Below are positions 5,157 to 13,097 of a stretch of 13,196 bases of DNA, piece after piece (position 1 is the stretch's first letter; every line of letters begins with the position of its first letter). Made by a program: the position numbers and the translations under genes. Origin of the DNA: an uncultured Bacilli bacterium (lineage in GTDB: Bacteria; Bacillota_I; Bacilli_A; RF39; UBA660). The notes beneath the pieces are model-generated. The model was not told the origin of the DNA and ran no database searches. It worked only from the letters and a program-made list of their open reading frames with translations. The stretch is from positions 1-13,196 of the forward strand of contig CALVJE010000021.1 of assembly GCA_944331725.1 (NCBI GenBank). Direction: 5' to 3'.

Positions 5157-7468
5157 ACAACATCTTTTTCCTTACTAAATAATCTATCATAAACTTCTTT
5201 ATAATTAGAAACAAATATAAATGTTACTTTATCTTTAACATAATCTGGTATATCTTTTAAATCTTTTTTATTTTTTAAAGGTACATATATAGTAGTAATA
5301 CCACTTCTTACAGCACCTAATACTTTTTCTTTTAATCCCCCTATTTCTAAGATATCACCCTGTAAAGTAATCTCTCCTGTCATTGCCACTTTAGTAGATA
5401 TTTTAATATTAACAAGTGATGAAAGTAATGCTGTAGTAAGAGCGATACCAGCACTAGGTCCTTCTTTAGGAATAGCACCTTCTGGTAAATGGATATGAAT
5501 ATCATTTTTAAAGATTTCATTTTTTAAATTAAAAATTCTACTATTCGCTTTTATATAACTAAGAGCAATCTGAGCAGATTCTTGCATAACATCACCAAGT
5601 GAACCTGTTAAAACTAAATTAGAGTTTCCTTTATAATAGGTTACTTCAATAGGTAACACATCACCACCATACTGTGTATAAGCAAGACCATTAACTACTC
5701 CTTTTAATTTAGTTTCTTTATTTAAAAAACTATTAAATAACTTATCTTCTAAATATTCTTCTAAACAGTCACTATCTATCAAATAGAAAACTTGATCTTT
5801 ATCAGTTAATACTTTTTTAACTACCTTTCTCATAATTTTAGCAAGTAGTCTTTCAAGTGATCTAACACCTGCTTCCTTAGTATAGTAATTAATTATATCA
5901 AGTATCGCCTTATCAGTAAATTGTAATTGTAATGAAGTTAGTCCGTGTTCATCAAGTAATTTAGGTACTAAATAATTTTTAGCGATAGAAAGCTTTTCAT
6001 ATTCTGTATAAGACTCTAAATATATTATCTCTAATCTATCTCTTAACTCAGAAGGTATTTGATCAGGATAATTTGCAGTAGCAATAAACAAAACATTAGA
6101 TAAATCATATTCTTCTTCTAAGTAATGATCAGAAAAGTTTGTATTTTGTTCTTTATCTAATATTTCTAAAAGACTACTAGCAGGATCTCCTCTAAAATTC
6201 TTAGTCATTTTATCTATTTCATCAATTACAAAGACAGGATTAGAACTACCACATTTTCTAATTCCATTAATAATTCTACCAGGCATTGCCCCTATATAAG
6301 TCCTTCTATGCCCAACAATCTCCGCTTCATCATTAATACCTCCAAGTGAAACATTAACAAGACGTCTATTAAGGGCTTTAGCAATTGCTTTAGCAAGAGA
6401 AGTCTTACCAACACCAGGAGGACCTATTAAACATAAAATAGGACTCTTCTCTTTAGGAGAATTCTGTTTAACAGCAATATATTCAACTATTCTAGATTTA
6501 ACTTTATCAAGGCCAAAATGACTATTATCTAAAGACTTTTCTATTTCTTTAATATCAGTAACATCACGTGTCTTATAATCCCAAGGAAGAGATAACATTA
6601 ATTCTATATAATCACGAGATATAGAAGCATCAGGAGATGATTCATTAATAGAAGAATATCTATTTATCTCTTCTTTTATTCTTAATTTAACTCTATTAGA
6701 ACATCTAAGTTTCTTTAATCTTTGATTAAACTTTTCAATAGTTCTACTCTTACTACTAACTTCTCCAAGTTCATCAGATATAACTTTTAATTTTTCCTGC
6801 AAATAAAATTTTCTTTGATTATCATCTATCTTTTTATGAACTTTAATTTCTATTTCTTTTTCTAATTTAGCCAAATTTATCTCTTCTTTTAACTGACTAA
6901 CTAAACTCATCGCTCTTCTAATAGGATTAAGCTCATAAAGATATTGTTTTTTTACTTCAGGAGAAAGATTTAAGAAAGCAACTATAACATCTGTTAAGTC
7001 ATCTAAGTTATTTATTGATGATATTTCTCCTAACATAGCATTACTAACAGTAGATATTTCTCTAACATACTTCTCATAATTACGATAAAGCATATCTAAA
7101 TACATTGTCTCTTCTTTATAATCTATATTAGTAGTCTCTATCTCTTTATAATTAGCATAATAAAAATCCCCATCTTCTTCATAACTATCTATCTCTACTC
7201 TTCTAAGACCAACAACTATATAACGCATTTTAGAGTTAGGTATATTAAGTTTTAAAGTTAAAGTTGCTAAAAGACCTATTTTAGGAAATTCTGTTACATC
7301 ACTTGTACTAATATTATCAATAGAATGAATTATAATAAACTCTTTACTATCAGTATTATCTATTTTATTAATAATATCTTGTTCATAAGTATTAACAGTC
7401 TCACTTCGAAACTCCATATTAGGAAAAAGTATTGCATTATTAATAATCAGTATAGGTAATTTAGCCAT
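5147..7468 (-). CDS. lon: ATP-dependent protease LonA
   Basis: Lon unfolds and degrades damaged and regulatory proteins in the cytosol. The 773-aa product is full length (LonA of B. subtilis is 774). It has an N-terminal substrate-recognition domain (about 1-200), a coiled segment with FYLQEKLKVISDELGE (221-236), and an AAA+ module with Walker A GPPGVGKT (349-356) and Walker B VFVIDEID (412-419). The C-terminal protease domain has PKEGPSAGI with Ser672 and GGLKEK with Lys715. The Ser-Lys distance of 43 equals that of E. coli Lon (S679/K722). I chose ATG 7468, 6 nt after AGGAGG; an ATG one codon earlier or a TTG at 7483 would sit too close to or inside the ribosome binding site. A good sigma-A promoter precedes it. 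No CtsR or CIRCE box is seen. Confidence 0.98.
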   Translation of the reverse strand: MAKLPILIINNAILFPNMEFRSETVNTYEQDIINKIDNTDSKEFIIIHSIDNISTSDVTEFPKIGLLATLTLKLNIPNSKMRYIVVGLRRVEIDSYEEDGDFYYANYKEIETTNIDYKEETMYLDMLYRNYEKYVREISTVSNAMLGEISSINNLDDLTDVIVAFLNLSPEVKKQYLYELNPIRRAMSLVSQLKEEINLAKLEKEIEIKVHKKIDDNQRKFYLQEKLKVISDELGEVSSKSRTIEKFNQRLKKLRCSNRVKLRIKEEINRYSSINESSPDASISRDYIELMLSLPWDYKTRDVTDIKEIEKSLDNSHFGLDKVKSRIVEYIAVKQNSPKEKSPILCLIGPPGVGKTSLAKAIAKALNRRLVNVSLGGINDEAEIVGHRRTYIGAMPGRIINGIRKCGSSNPVFVIDEIDKMTKNFRGDPASSLLEILDKEQNTNFSDHYLEEEYDLSNVLFIATANYPDQIPSELRDRLEIIYLESYTEYEKLSIAKNYLVPKLLDEHGLTSLQLQFTDKAILDIINYYTKEAGVRSLERLLAKIMRKVVKKVLTDKDQVFYLIDSDCLEEYLEDKLFNSFLNKETKLKGVVNGLAYTQYGGDVLPIEVTYYKGNSNLVLTGSLGDVMQESAQIALSYIKANSRIFNLKNEIFKNDIHIHLPEGAIPKEGPSAGIALTTALLSSLVNIKISTKVAMTGEITLQGDILEIGGLKEKVLGAVRSGITTIYVPLKNKKDLKDIPDYVKDKVTFIFVSNYKEVYDRLFSKEKDVVCN

Positions 7469-7497
7469 CATATACCTCCTCAAAAGAACTAATAATT

Positions 7498-7525
7498 ATT
7501 ATAACTAATTTTACAAATTTATCAA
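7498..7525 (-). promoter_or_regulatory. Sigma-A promoter of lon
   Basis: On the minus strand TTGATA (7520-7525) lies 16 bp from TATAAT (7498-7503), an 11/12 match to the consensus hexamers. It begins directly after the T-tract of the upstream pilin terminator. The predicted leader is about 25 nt and contains GAGGAGG. Confidence 0.8.
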
Positions 7526-7554
7526 TAGAAAAAGAACAAGAAATTCTTGTTCTT
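7526..7554 (-). terminator. Rho-independent terminator after the pilin gene
   Basis: AAGAACAAGAA and TTCTTGTTCTT form perfect 11-bp arms around one central base (7532-7554). As RNA the stem would be about 9-10 bp with a small A/U loop. On the minus strand the right arm runs into TTTTTCT. It separates the pilin transcript from lon. Confidence 0.8.
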
Positions 7555-7569
7555 ACAAATAATTATATT

Positions 7570-8163
7570 TTAATAAATTGCTACTAAATTACAAGACCCA
7601 TCAGCAGTACCAGAAGCTCCACCTTTAAATAATTTTAATGTTTTTGGAGCACTTTCACTAACACTAGCAGGTAAAGTTTGATAACTACCAGTTGGAGATG
7701 GTGCAGATTTAACTTTCTCTTGAATTACACTTTTTCTATCTACATCAGCTTCTCTCATTAAACCAAAGCCATTTCCCTTACTATCTACCATTTGTACATA
7801 ATACTCATATTTATCACTTTCATCTGTCGCACCAGCAACATTTCGTATTACAACATAACTATCATTAGCCGAAAAAGCATTACCAAATGGACTATCTGTA
7901 GAACCACTTTCTAGCTCAATACCTGAAGTTTTAACTGCAATACAGTTCCCTCTAGCAATTTGAGTATCATACTCATTATTTACGAAACTAAGTCTTGCAG
8001 CATTAGCATATTGCTGTGCAGTTGTAATGAATGTATCCTTTCTTGCCTTAACAATATAACCACTCATCGCTGTAATAGCAAGTGTCATTAATATTGCTAA
8101 GATAATAATTACTGCTAATAATTCAATTAATGTAAAACCTTTTCTGTTTTTTAAATTTTTCAT
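7570..8163 (-). CDS. Type IV prepilin-like protein, putative major pilin
   Basis: This protein carries a class III prepilin signal, KNRKG|FTLIELLAVIIILAILM, to be cut by prepilin peptidase after Gly9. Phe is then mature residue 1 and the assembly-critical Glu is residue 5. The 197-aa product has a hydrophobic helix to about residue 33, then an extracellular globular domain. Cysteines C74 (RGNCIAV) and C191 (GSCNLVAIY) could close a C-terminal disulfide loop as in many pilins. I chose ATG 8163 because GGAGG lies upstream; an ATG at 8181 has a poor site and adds six non-signal residues. The gene has its own strong promoter and a strong terminator, and is richer in GC-containing codons than its neighbours, which suggests high expression. 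It is related to the pilin encoded just upstream. No pilus assembly ATPase, platform or peptidase gene is in the window. Confidence 0.88.
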   Translation of the reverse strand: MKNLKNRKGFTLIELLAVIIILAILMTLAITAMSGYIVKARKDTFITTAQQYANAARLSFVNNEYDTQIARGNCIAVKTSGIELESGSTDSPFGNAFSANDSYVVIRNVAGATDESDKYEYYVQMVDSKGNGFGLMREADVDRKSVIQEKVKSAPSPTGSYQTLPASVSESAPKTLKLFKGGASGTADGSCNLVAIY

Positions 8164-8194
8164 ATTTCTATTAACCTCCATATCTTTCTATTTA

Positions 8195-8223
8195 ATCATA
8201 TCAATTTTATTTTTTTATGTCAA
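8195..8223 (-). promoter_or_regulatory. Strong sigma-A promoter of the downstream pilin gene
   Basis: On the minus strand TTGACA (8218-8223) lies 17 bp from TATGAT (8195-8200), near-perfect sigma-A spacing and sequence. It lies between the stop of the first pilin gene and the start of the second, so the second can be made independently and in excess. Confidence 0.85.
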
Positions 8224-8236
8224 TAATTATTTATAA

Positions 8237-8764
8237 TTATGCATTACTAACAATACCACTTATTGTAAAATTATTACCATCTAACTGTAAAGTAGAGCCT
8301 ACTGAAATATTATTTGTTGTAAATTCACTATCTCTAACTACATACTTCCTAGCATCTTCATCATTTAAATTATCTCTACTAGTTAAATTTATTCCTCTTT
8401 TACCACTATCGTAGTTTTCTATTAGTGTTACATAATATAAATAACTACTTCCACTTCTTGCAACTACAACAAAAGAGTTATTATAGTCATAAACACCACC
8501 TTCAGGAGCCTCTTCTAAAGAAGAAGTATCCAAAGCATTTAATTTAACAACAATACAATTACCACTAGTAGGCAACTCTATATTTGTATTACGACGAATT
8601 TCATACTCTGTTAATGTTACCATCCTCTTAGCATCTTCAATATAAGTATCCTGCTTATTTTTATCAATCGTACTCATAACATTAGGTACTGCTACTAACA
8701 TTAATAATGAAAGTATTAAAATTGTAGCAAGTAACTCAATTAATGTAAAACCGTTCTTTTTCAA
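8237..8764 (-). CDS. Type IV prepilin-like protein, second (divergent) pilin
   Basis: This is a 175-aa product with a very short prepilin leader MKKNG|FTLIELLATILILSLLMLVAV; cleavage after Gly5 leaves Glu at mature position 5. The following domain shares an order of motifs with the neighbouring pilin: SGNCIVVK (67-74), NSFVVVARS, LYYVTLIENYDSGKRGINL and a charged R...YVVRD segment. The two therefore look like diverged tandem copies. It has only one cysteine (Cys70), so it cannot form an internal disulfide, and it lacks the C-terminal extension of its neighbour. The start is TTG 8764 with AGGTAGGTGATATA upstream; no ATG fits. It may be a minor pilin or a pseudopilin; assembly genes are not visible here. 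Confidence 0.87.
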   Translation of the reverse strand: MKKNGFTLIELLATILILSLLMLVAVPNVMSTIDKNKQDTYIEDAKRMVTLTEYEIRRNTNIELPTSGNCIVVKLNALDTSSLEEAPEGGVYDYNNSFVVVARSGSSYLYYVTLIENYDSGKRGINLTSRDNLNDEDARKYVVRDSEFTTNNISVGSTLQLDGNNFTISGIVSNA

Positions 8765-8785
8765 TATATCACCTACCTTAAATAA

Positions 8786-8794
8786 AGTATAACA
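8786..8794 (-). promoter_or_regulatory. Extended -10 promoter for the upstream pilin gene
   Basis: On the minus strand TGTTATACT gives an extended -10 (TGnTATACT; TATACT at 8786-8791) with no recognisable -35, in the 37-bp gap before the TTG start at 8764. This would be a weaker promoter than that of the second pilin gene. Confidence 0.5.
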
Positions 8795-8801
8795 TAAATA
8801 T

Positions 8802-9986
8802 TTAATTTTTTATTATATTTTTTAAATTTTCTTTTTCTAAAAAAGCATTTTGAGACAAATTATTACTAAATAAAGAATCATATCTAAAGATAGAAAAGCC
8901 ATTATAATTAGTTAATTCCCGACTTAACATTACTTCTCTTGCAATAATATTATTATAATCAATCCATTCATTAACTCCTTCTTTAGCAAATTCATCTATA
9001 TTACCAGTCTTATAAAAAGCAAGTGCAGGTATTAAATCTATACCATTAGTAATTAAATTATTCCAAGATTTAACTGTATCTTCAAAAGGTTTAACACTAT
9101 TTAAAAAACCATAATATACTTGTGGCATAATATAATCAAGATAACCTTCTTCTGTACAAAACTTTCTTGTATCTACATAATTACTATTATAATTATTATC
9201 TATATTACCATCAGGAGATATTCCAAAAAGAATAGATTTATCATAATCTTTAATTAAATCATAAGTATCTTTTATTAAAGAAGTAATTACATTTAATCTA
9301 AACTCTTGTAAAGTTAAACTATTATCTAAATCTTTCGCTTTATTATACTCTATATAATCAATATCACTACTCTTAGGATAAAAATAATCATCAAAATGTA
9401 TCCCATCAACATCATAATTCTTAATAATTTCTTCTATTCCATCAAGTATTAAATCAAAAACTTCACTACTAGCAGGATTATAATATATCCCTACATTATC
9501 TATTATTTTTATAGAATTAGTATTTAATAATTTATAAGCAGGATTATCTTTACTTATAATATTAATATCAGTATCATTACTAATTCTATAAGGATTAATC
9601 CAAGCGTGTAACTCTATATTATTTTTATGAGCTATTTTTATAAAGTAATCTAATATATCAAAAGATAGAGTATCTCCTTCCATATTTACAACACTTCTAC
9701 TACTAGGAAATATAGTTGAAGGATATATGGCATCACTAAAACTTCTAACTTGTAATATGATCATATTAAAGCCAAAATTATTAACATTTTTTATCATATC
9801 ATCAATTGTCTTTTTAGCATCACTAACATCTTTACCTCTAATATAATTACCAAGTTCTATATAAGAAATAAATACAGCCCTTCTCTCAGTCACCTCACTT
9901 TTTTCTTCTTCACTCTTACTTGGTATAAAAATATAAACCAAAAGTAACAAAAAAATAATAAGTATTAAAAATAATTCTCGTCTCAT
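8802..9986 (-). CDS. DigH/GHL10-type glycoside hydrolase-like protein, membrane anchored
   Basis: This belongs to the glycosyl hydrolase-like 10 family (E. coli DigH/YddW), whose studied members cleave denuded glycan strands of peptidoglycan near the division site. The 394-aa product has an N-terminal anchor helix (about 5-21). A TIM-barrel-like domain starts at RRAVFISYIELG (35-46) and includes LQVRSFSDAIYPS (78-90), ELHAWINPYR (125-134), the diagnostic YDVDGIHFDDYFYP (191-204), GISPDG (255-260) and DYIMPQVYYG (284-293). The acidic cluster D194/D199/D200 is the likely active site by family analogy. The start is fixed by the anchor helix, yet there is no ribosome binding site; a TATAAT sits 6 nt before the ATG. 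It lies 40 bp after the DUF421 gene on the same strand. Confidence 0.88.
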   Translation of the reverse strand: MRRELFLILIIFLLLLVYIFIPSKSEEEKSEVTERRAVFISYIELGNYIRGKDVSDAKKTIDDMIKNVNNFGFNMIILQVRSFSDAIYPSTIFPSSRSVVNMEGDTLSFDILDYFIKIAHKNNIELHAWINPYRISNDTDINIISKDNPAYKLLNTNSIKIIDNVGIYYNPASSEVFDLILDGIEEIIKNYDVDGIHFDDYFYPKSSDIDYIEYNKAKDLDNSLTLQEFRLNVITSLIKDTYDLIKDYDKSILFGISPDGNIDNNYNSNYVDTRKFCTEEGYLDYIMPQVYYGFLNSVKPFEDTVKSWNNLITNGIDLIPALAFYKTGNIDEFAKEGVNEWIDYNNIIAREVMLSRELTNYNGFSIFRYDSLFSNNLSQNAFLEKENLKNIIKN

Positions 9987-9992
9987 ATACTT

Positions 9993-9998
9993 ATTATA
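9993..9998 (-). promoter_or_regulatory. -10 box abutting the GHL10 start codon (possible leaderless start)
   Basis: TATAAT on the minus strand is followed by AAGTAT and then ATG (9984-9986). Initiation at the normal distance would fall on the A of the ATG. No -35 is seen at 16-18 bp. Read-through from the upstream gene is also possible. Confidence 0.4.
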
Positions 9999-10026
9999 TT
10001 TTTTTATAATCGATTATTTTGTCTAA

Positions 10027-10674
10027 TTAAGATATACAATCACTATTTTTTATAATAAATAATTGTTTATCTTTATAAAAAGCATAAAACACATCATCAA
10101 GTTTTACTTTCTTAGCTTCTAATAATTCATTAAGCCATTTCTCTTTTTTATTTAATCTTTTTAAAGTCATCTGTTGAATCTTACCATCGAGAATTATTGG
10201 TAAAGGATAAGGTCCACTATTCTTAGCATCTTTAGTAAAAACAGATAATTTACCACTAGTTTCAAGTATTGCATATTCTACTTCTTCTATACTTTTAACA
10301 TTTCTAGCCCTTAACTGTGTAAGTAAGTCTTCTAAGTTATATCTTTGTTTTATCATTTCTTTAAAATTAACTTTACCATTATCTATAATCATAGAAGCTT
10401 CTCCATCTAACATATTTCTAAGTTTATCACTTTTTAATGAGACTTTAGCAAGTACTATTTGTAATATTACTAAAAGAGTAATAGGTAAAAGCATTAAAAA
10501 GATACTAGTATTATATTTTTCAATACTAATCGCTGCAAGTTCTGCTATTAATATTGAAACTATTAAATCAATTATACCAAGTTCTCCTACTTCTCTTTTA
10601 CCCATAAAGCGATAAAAGAGAACTATTGCAAAATAAAAGAAAAGAGTTTTTAAAAGTATTAATAAGTAATCCAT
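10027..10674 (-). CDS. DUF421 (YetF/YcaP family) membrane protein
   Basis: This is a 215-aa member of the DUF421 family, whose biochemical role is not established; several Bacillus members are linked to sporulation or germination. It has three N-terminal hydrophobic segments (about 4-20, 34-50 and 58-76) with the family signature YRFMGKREVGELGIIDLIVS (21-40), then ILIAELAAISIE. The cytosolic C-terminal part has LLTQLRARNVKSIEEVEYAI (117-136) followed by LETSGKLSVF, typical of the YetF C-terminal fold, and ends in a short lysine-rich domain. Length is typical. It lies 42 bp downstream of the thymidylate kinase-like gene; the AAAGG site is 11 nt before the ATG. It probably belongs to the HD-tmk transcript. 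Confidence 0.88.
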   Translation of the reverse strand: MDYLLILLKTLFFYFAIVLFYRFMGKREVGELGIIDLIVSILIAELAAISIEKYNTSIFLMLLPITLLVILQIVLAKVSLKSDKLRNMLDGEASMIIDNGKVNFKEMIKQRYNLEDLLTQLRARNVKSIEEVEYAILETSGKLSVFTKDAKNSGPYPLPIILDGKIQQMTLKRLNKKEKWLNELLEAKKVKLDDVFYAFYKDKQLFIIKNSDCIS

Positions 10675-10716
10675 AATATCACAGCCTTTCTTATTAATAA
10701 CATTTCCAAAACTCTT

Positions 10717-11358
10717 CTAAATTATACCTTTACTCTTTAAAAGTTCTATTATTTCTTTATGTATTTCCTCTATAGTTTTCTCTTTATTATCAAAAACACA
10801 ATCAATAACATCCCAATTATATAATTCTAATAATTCTTTATAAGCTCTTAATACTTTAGAATCTTTCTCTTCTTTTAAAAAATCAAAAGATATTTGTTTA
10901 TTATATTTATAAGGCATATTAAGTAGTATGGTATAGTCTGGTTTAGGTAATTTTAAAAGCCAGTATTCTAATTTATCAATCCATTGATACATATAAAATC
11001 TATCTTCAGAGTCTTCATATTTACTACCTTGATTAGCCATATTAGAACTAGTATAACGATTAATTACTACGATATAGTCATCTAATAGATATTTATTTAT
11101 TTTATTAATATTGTACTTACGATCTGCAGCAGTATATAAACATACAAGTTCAGGATCTAAATTTTCATAACCTTCTTGAAAATAATTATTGTTATTTAAA
11201 AAATATTCTTTAAAGATTTTCCCTGTAGGTGTATCATACATAGGAAAAGAAAACTCTATAGATTTAATTCCCATTTTATTTAAAGCTTCTACTAATAACT
11301 TACTTTGTGTTTCTTTTCCACTACCTTCTATTCCTTCAATAACAATAATTTTACCCAT
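10717..11358 (-). CDS. tmk: Thymidylate kinase-like P-loop kinase
   Basis: The family phosphorylates dTMP to dTDP for DNA synthesis. The 213-aa product has a P-loop IEGIEGSGKETQS (7-19), FPMYDTPTGK (38-47), a DR-type loop YTAADRKY (75-82), INRYTSSNMANQGSK (99-113), EYWLLKLPKPDYTILLNMP (131-149) and a C-terminal lid/helix region. Two features differ from textbook Tmk: the P-loop reads GKET instead of GKTT, and the usual DRY is NRY (100-102). Related variants with GKQT occur in other bacteria, so activity is likely but the subtype is uncertain; a deoxynucleoside kinase role is the alternative. It starts 10 bp after the HD gene with AGGAG overlapping that gene's TAG stop, which indicates coupling. 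Confidence 0.8.
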   Translation of the reverse strand: MGKIIVIEGIEGSGKETQSKLLVEALNKMGIKSIEFSFPMYDTPTGKIFKEYFLNNNNYFQEGYENLDPELVCLYTAADRKYNINKINKYLLDDYIVVINRYTSSNMANQGSKYEDSEDRFYMYQWIDKLEYWLLKLPKPDYTILLNMPYKYNKQISFDFLKEEKDSKVLRAYKELLELYNWDVIDCVFDNKEKTIEEIHKEIIELLKSKGII

Positions 11359-11368
11359 ATTAATTCTC

Positions 11369-11950
11369 CTATATTTCTATATTATTATGCTCATTAAATG
11401 GAACTAACAAGCATTTACGACTAGCCAAAAAGTCACACATATGGACAAAGTTTTGATATTTAGTATGAGGTTTTTCTAACACTTCGTTACCATTATAATC
11501 AACTGTATAATCACCCATATGAGTCTTAATAGCATCACTTATAAAAGTTGCATCCTCTAAACTAAGTCCTACTTTTTCATAATTATCAAGAATAACTTTA
11601 CTAGCGATTAAAGGATGATCAAAACGAGTATATCTCTCTTCTACAAGTCCTTTTTTAAATCCATCGTGTAAAAGTAAAGCCATAAGCATTAAATCTTTTT
11701 CACGAGAAGTATACTTTTTACCAATAGATAAATCGCTTAATAACTCATAACCTATTCTAACAGCAGCTTTTGTATGACGTAAAAGTCCACCCTCTCCTTG
11801 TGCATAACTAGGACGATATTTACCAGTTGATGCTGCAGGTTCCCTAAAGAAATAATCTGGTAATAATTCTATTAATTCACCAAGACTTTTTCTTAAATTT
11901 TCATCTTTTATATAATTAATTTCATCATAAAATATTTCTTTTTTATTCAT
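11369..11950 (-). CDS. HD-domain metal-dependent phosphohydrolase
   Basis: This is a 193-aa HD-superfamily protein, probably a metal-dependent nucleotidase, phosphodiesterase or exonuclease. It keeps a full set of candidate metal ligands in order: His59 (GEGGLLRHTKAA), His95-Asp96 (ALLLHDGFKKG), His112 (FDHPLIAS), His144 (IKTHMG) and Asp173 (MCDFLASR). This pattern is reminiscent of the HD nuclease part of YhaM-type 3'-5' exoribonucleases, but the OB-fold domain of YhaM is absent. The substrate cannot be assigned. The start ATG 11950 has GAGGT upstream and lies 12 bp after hemW. A good promoter is embedded in the end of hemW, so HD-tmk can be transcribed separately. Confidence 0.85.
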   Translation of the reverse strand: MNKKEIFYDEINYIKDENLRKSLGELIELLPDYFFREPAASTGKYRPSYAQGEGGLLRHTKAAVRIGYELLSDLSIGKKYTSREKDLMLMALLLHDGFKKGLVEERYTRFDHPLIASKVILDNYEKVGLSLEDATFISDAIKTHMGDYTVDYNGNEVLEKPHTKYQNFVHMCDFLASRKCLLVPFNEHNNIEI

Positions 11951-11962
11951 AATTACCTCGCT

Positions 11963-13093
11963 CTAACTTATTATATCAAAAGAAACATTTGTTTGTAAAG
12001 TGTCTAAAAATCTTAAAGTAACTTCATCTAAAACATAAAAATATTCTTCTCTTACTCTTAAATATTTTAAATCTTCTTCTAATACTTTTTCTTCAACAAG
12101 ACTTTCATAATTAAATACTCTATCTATACTTACATTATATTTATCTTTAAACTCTATCTTATCTATACCCATACTAGTTCTAAATCCTAACATAATTTCA
12201 TAAAACATTTTATCTTTTAAAGTAACTATTTCTCTATCTATAATAGTTTTACCATCTATATAATTAGTAATACTTCTAGTATTAGTATATCTAATATTAT
12301 CTATATATCCACTTGCTCCTACACCAAATCCATAATATTCTAAATTTCTCCAATACTTTAAATTATGTTTAGACATAAAACCATCATAAGAAAAATTAGA
12401 TATCTCATAATGAATATAATTATTATTCTTTAAAGTCTTAGAAATTAAATCATACATACCTCTATCTATTACTTTATCTATATTCTTAATCCCTTTTATC
12501 TTTAATTTAGTATTATCCTCTATAATTAAAGAATATGTAGATATATGAGGAACATCTAATGATAATAGAAACTCTAAATCATTATTTAAGTCTTCTAAAG
12601 TTTCTCCTTTAATAGCATATATCAAATCTACATTTATATTAGTAATACCAACGCTTTTTAAATTATTAATACAATTAATAACAGTATCTTTACTAGTTCT
12701 CCTCTCAAGTACATCTTGTAATTTTTTATTAATTGTTTCAACTCCAAGACTAACTCTATTAACACCAAAATCTTTTAATAATTTAATTTTATCTAAGGAA
12801 AGACTATCAGCATTAGATTCAAAAGTAATTTCACAGTCTTTACTTAAATTAAATATTTTTAAAATTTTTAATAACTTTTCTAATTCCTCTAAATCAAGAC
12901 TACTAGGAGTGCCACCACCAATATATAATGATGTTATCACTTCACCCTTATAATTATTCATTATTTCTTGTTCTAAAGCATCTAAATACCTATTAACATA
13001 TTCTTTATTATAAAAGATTTTACAAAAATCACAGTATGCACAAATATAATTACAAAAAGGAATATGTATATACACTGCATCAACTTTATGCAT
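11963..13093 (-). CDS. hemW: HemW-like radical SAM protein (haem chaperone family)
   Basis: HemW proteins are radical SAM family members long annotated as anaerobic coproporphyrinogen III oxidases; characterised ones act as haem chaperones. The 376-aa product begins MHKVDAVYIHIPFC. It has C14-x3-C18-x2-C21 for the [4Fe-4S] cluster, GGGTPS (59-64), ESNADSLSLDKIKLLKDFGV (92-111), RVSLGVE (113-119) and the HemW signature HNLKYW (243-248) with YYGFGVGASGY. A winged-helix-like C-terminal domain follows (about 290-370). I chose ATG 13093 because homologues start just before YIHIPFC; extension to 13135 overlaps a different open frame. No haem biosynthesis gene is in the window. In B. subtilis hemW neighbours lepA and hrcA; neither is seen here. 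Confidence 0.93.
   Translation of the reverse strand: MHKVDAVYIHIPFCNYICAYCDFCKIFYNKEYVNRYLDALEQEIMNNYKGEVITSLYIGGGTPSSLDLEELEKLLKILKIFNLSKDCEITFESNADSLSLDKIKLLKDFGVNRVSLGVETINKKLQDVLERRTSKDTVINCINNLKSVGITNINVDLIYAIKGETLEDLNNDLEFLLSLDVPHISTYSLIIEDNTKLKIKGIKNIDKVIDRGMYDLISKTLKNNNYIHYEISNFSYDGFMSKHNLKYWRNLEYYGFGVGASGYIDNIRYTNTRSITNYIDGKTIIDREIVTLKDKMFYEIMLGFRTSMGIDKIEFKDKYNVSIDRVFNYESLVEEKVLEEDLKYLRVREEYFYVLDEVTLRFLDTLQTNVSFDIIS
11970..11999 (-). promoter_or_regulatory. Sigma-A promoter inside the 3' end of hemW
   Basis: On the minus strand TTTACA (11994-11999) lies 18 bp from TATAAT (11970-11975), an 11/12 match to the consensus hexamers. It lies in the last hemW codons and would drive the HD-domain gene, tmk and DUF421 separately from hemW. 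Confidence 0.6.
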
Positions 13094-13097
13094 ATAA

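Noticed and set aside
8217..8414. Plus-strand ORF of 65 codons
   Set aside because: It is antisense to the second pilin gene, with no ribosome binding site or family resemblance.
7570..8764. Complete type IV pilus or competence operon
   Set aside because: Only prepilin genes are present; no ATPase, platform protein or prepilin peptidase is in the window.
10717..10745. TATAAT in the last codons of tmk as a promoter for the DUF421 gene
   Set aside because: No -35 partner or extended -10 was seen, and the hexamer is expected by chance in such AT-rich sequence.
11189..11407. Plus-strand ORF of 72 codons
   Set aside because: It is antisense to the start of tmk and the end of the HD gene; hydrophobicity reflects the AT-rich complement.
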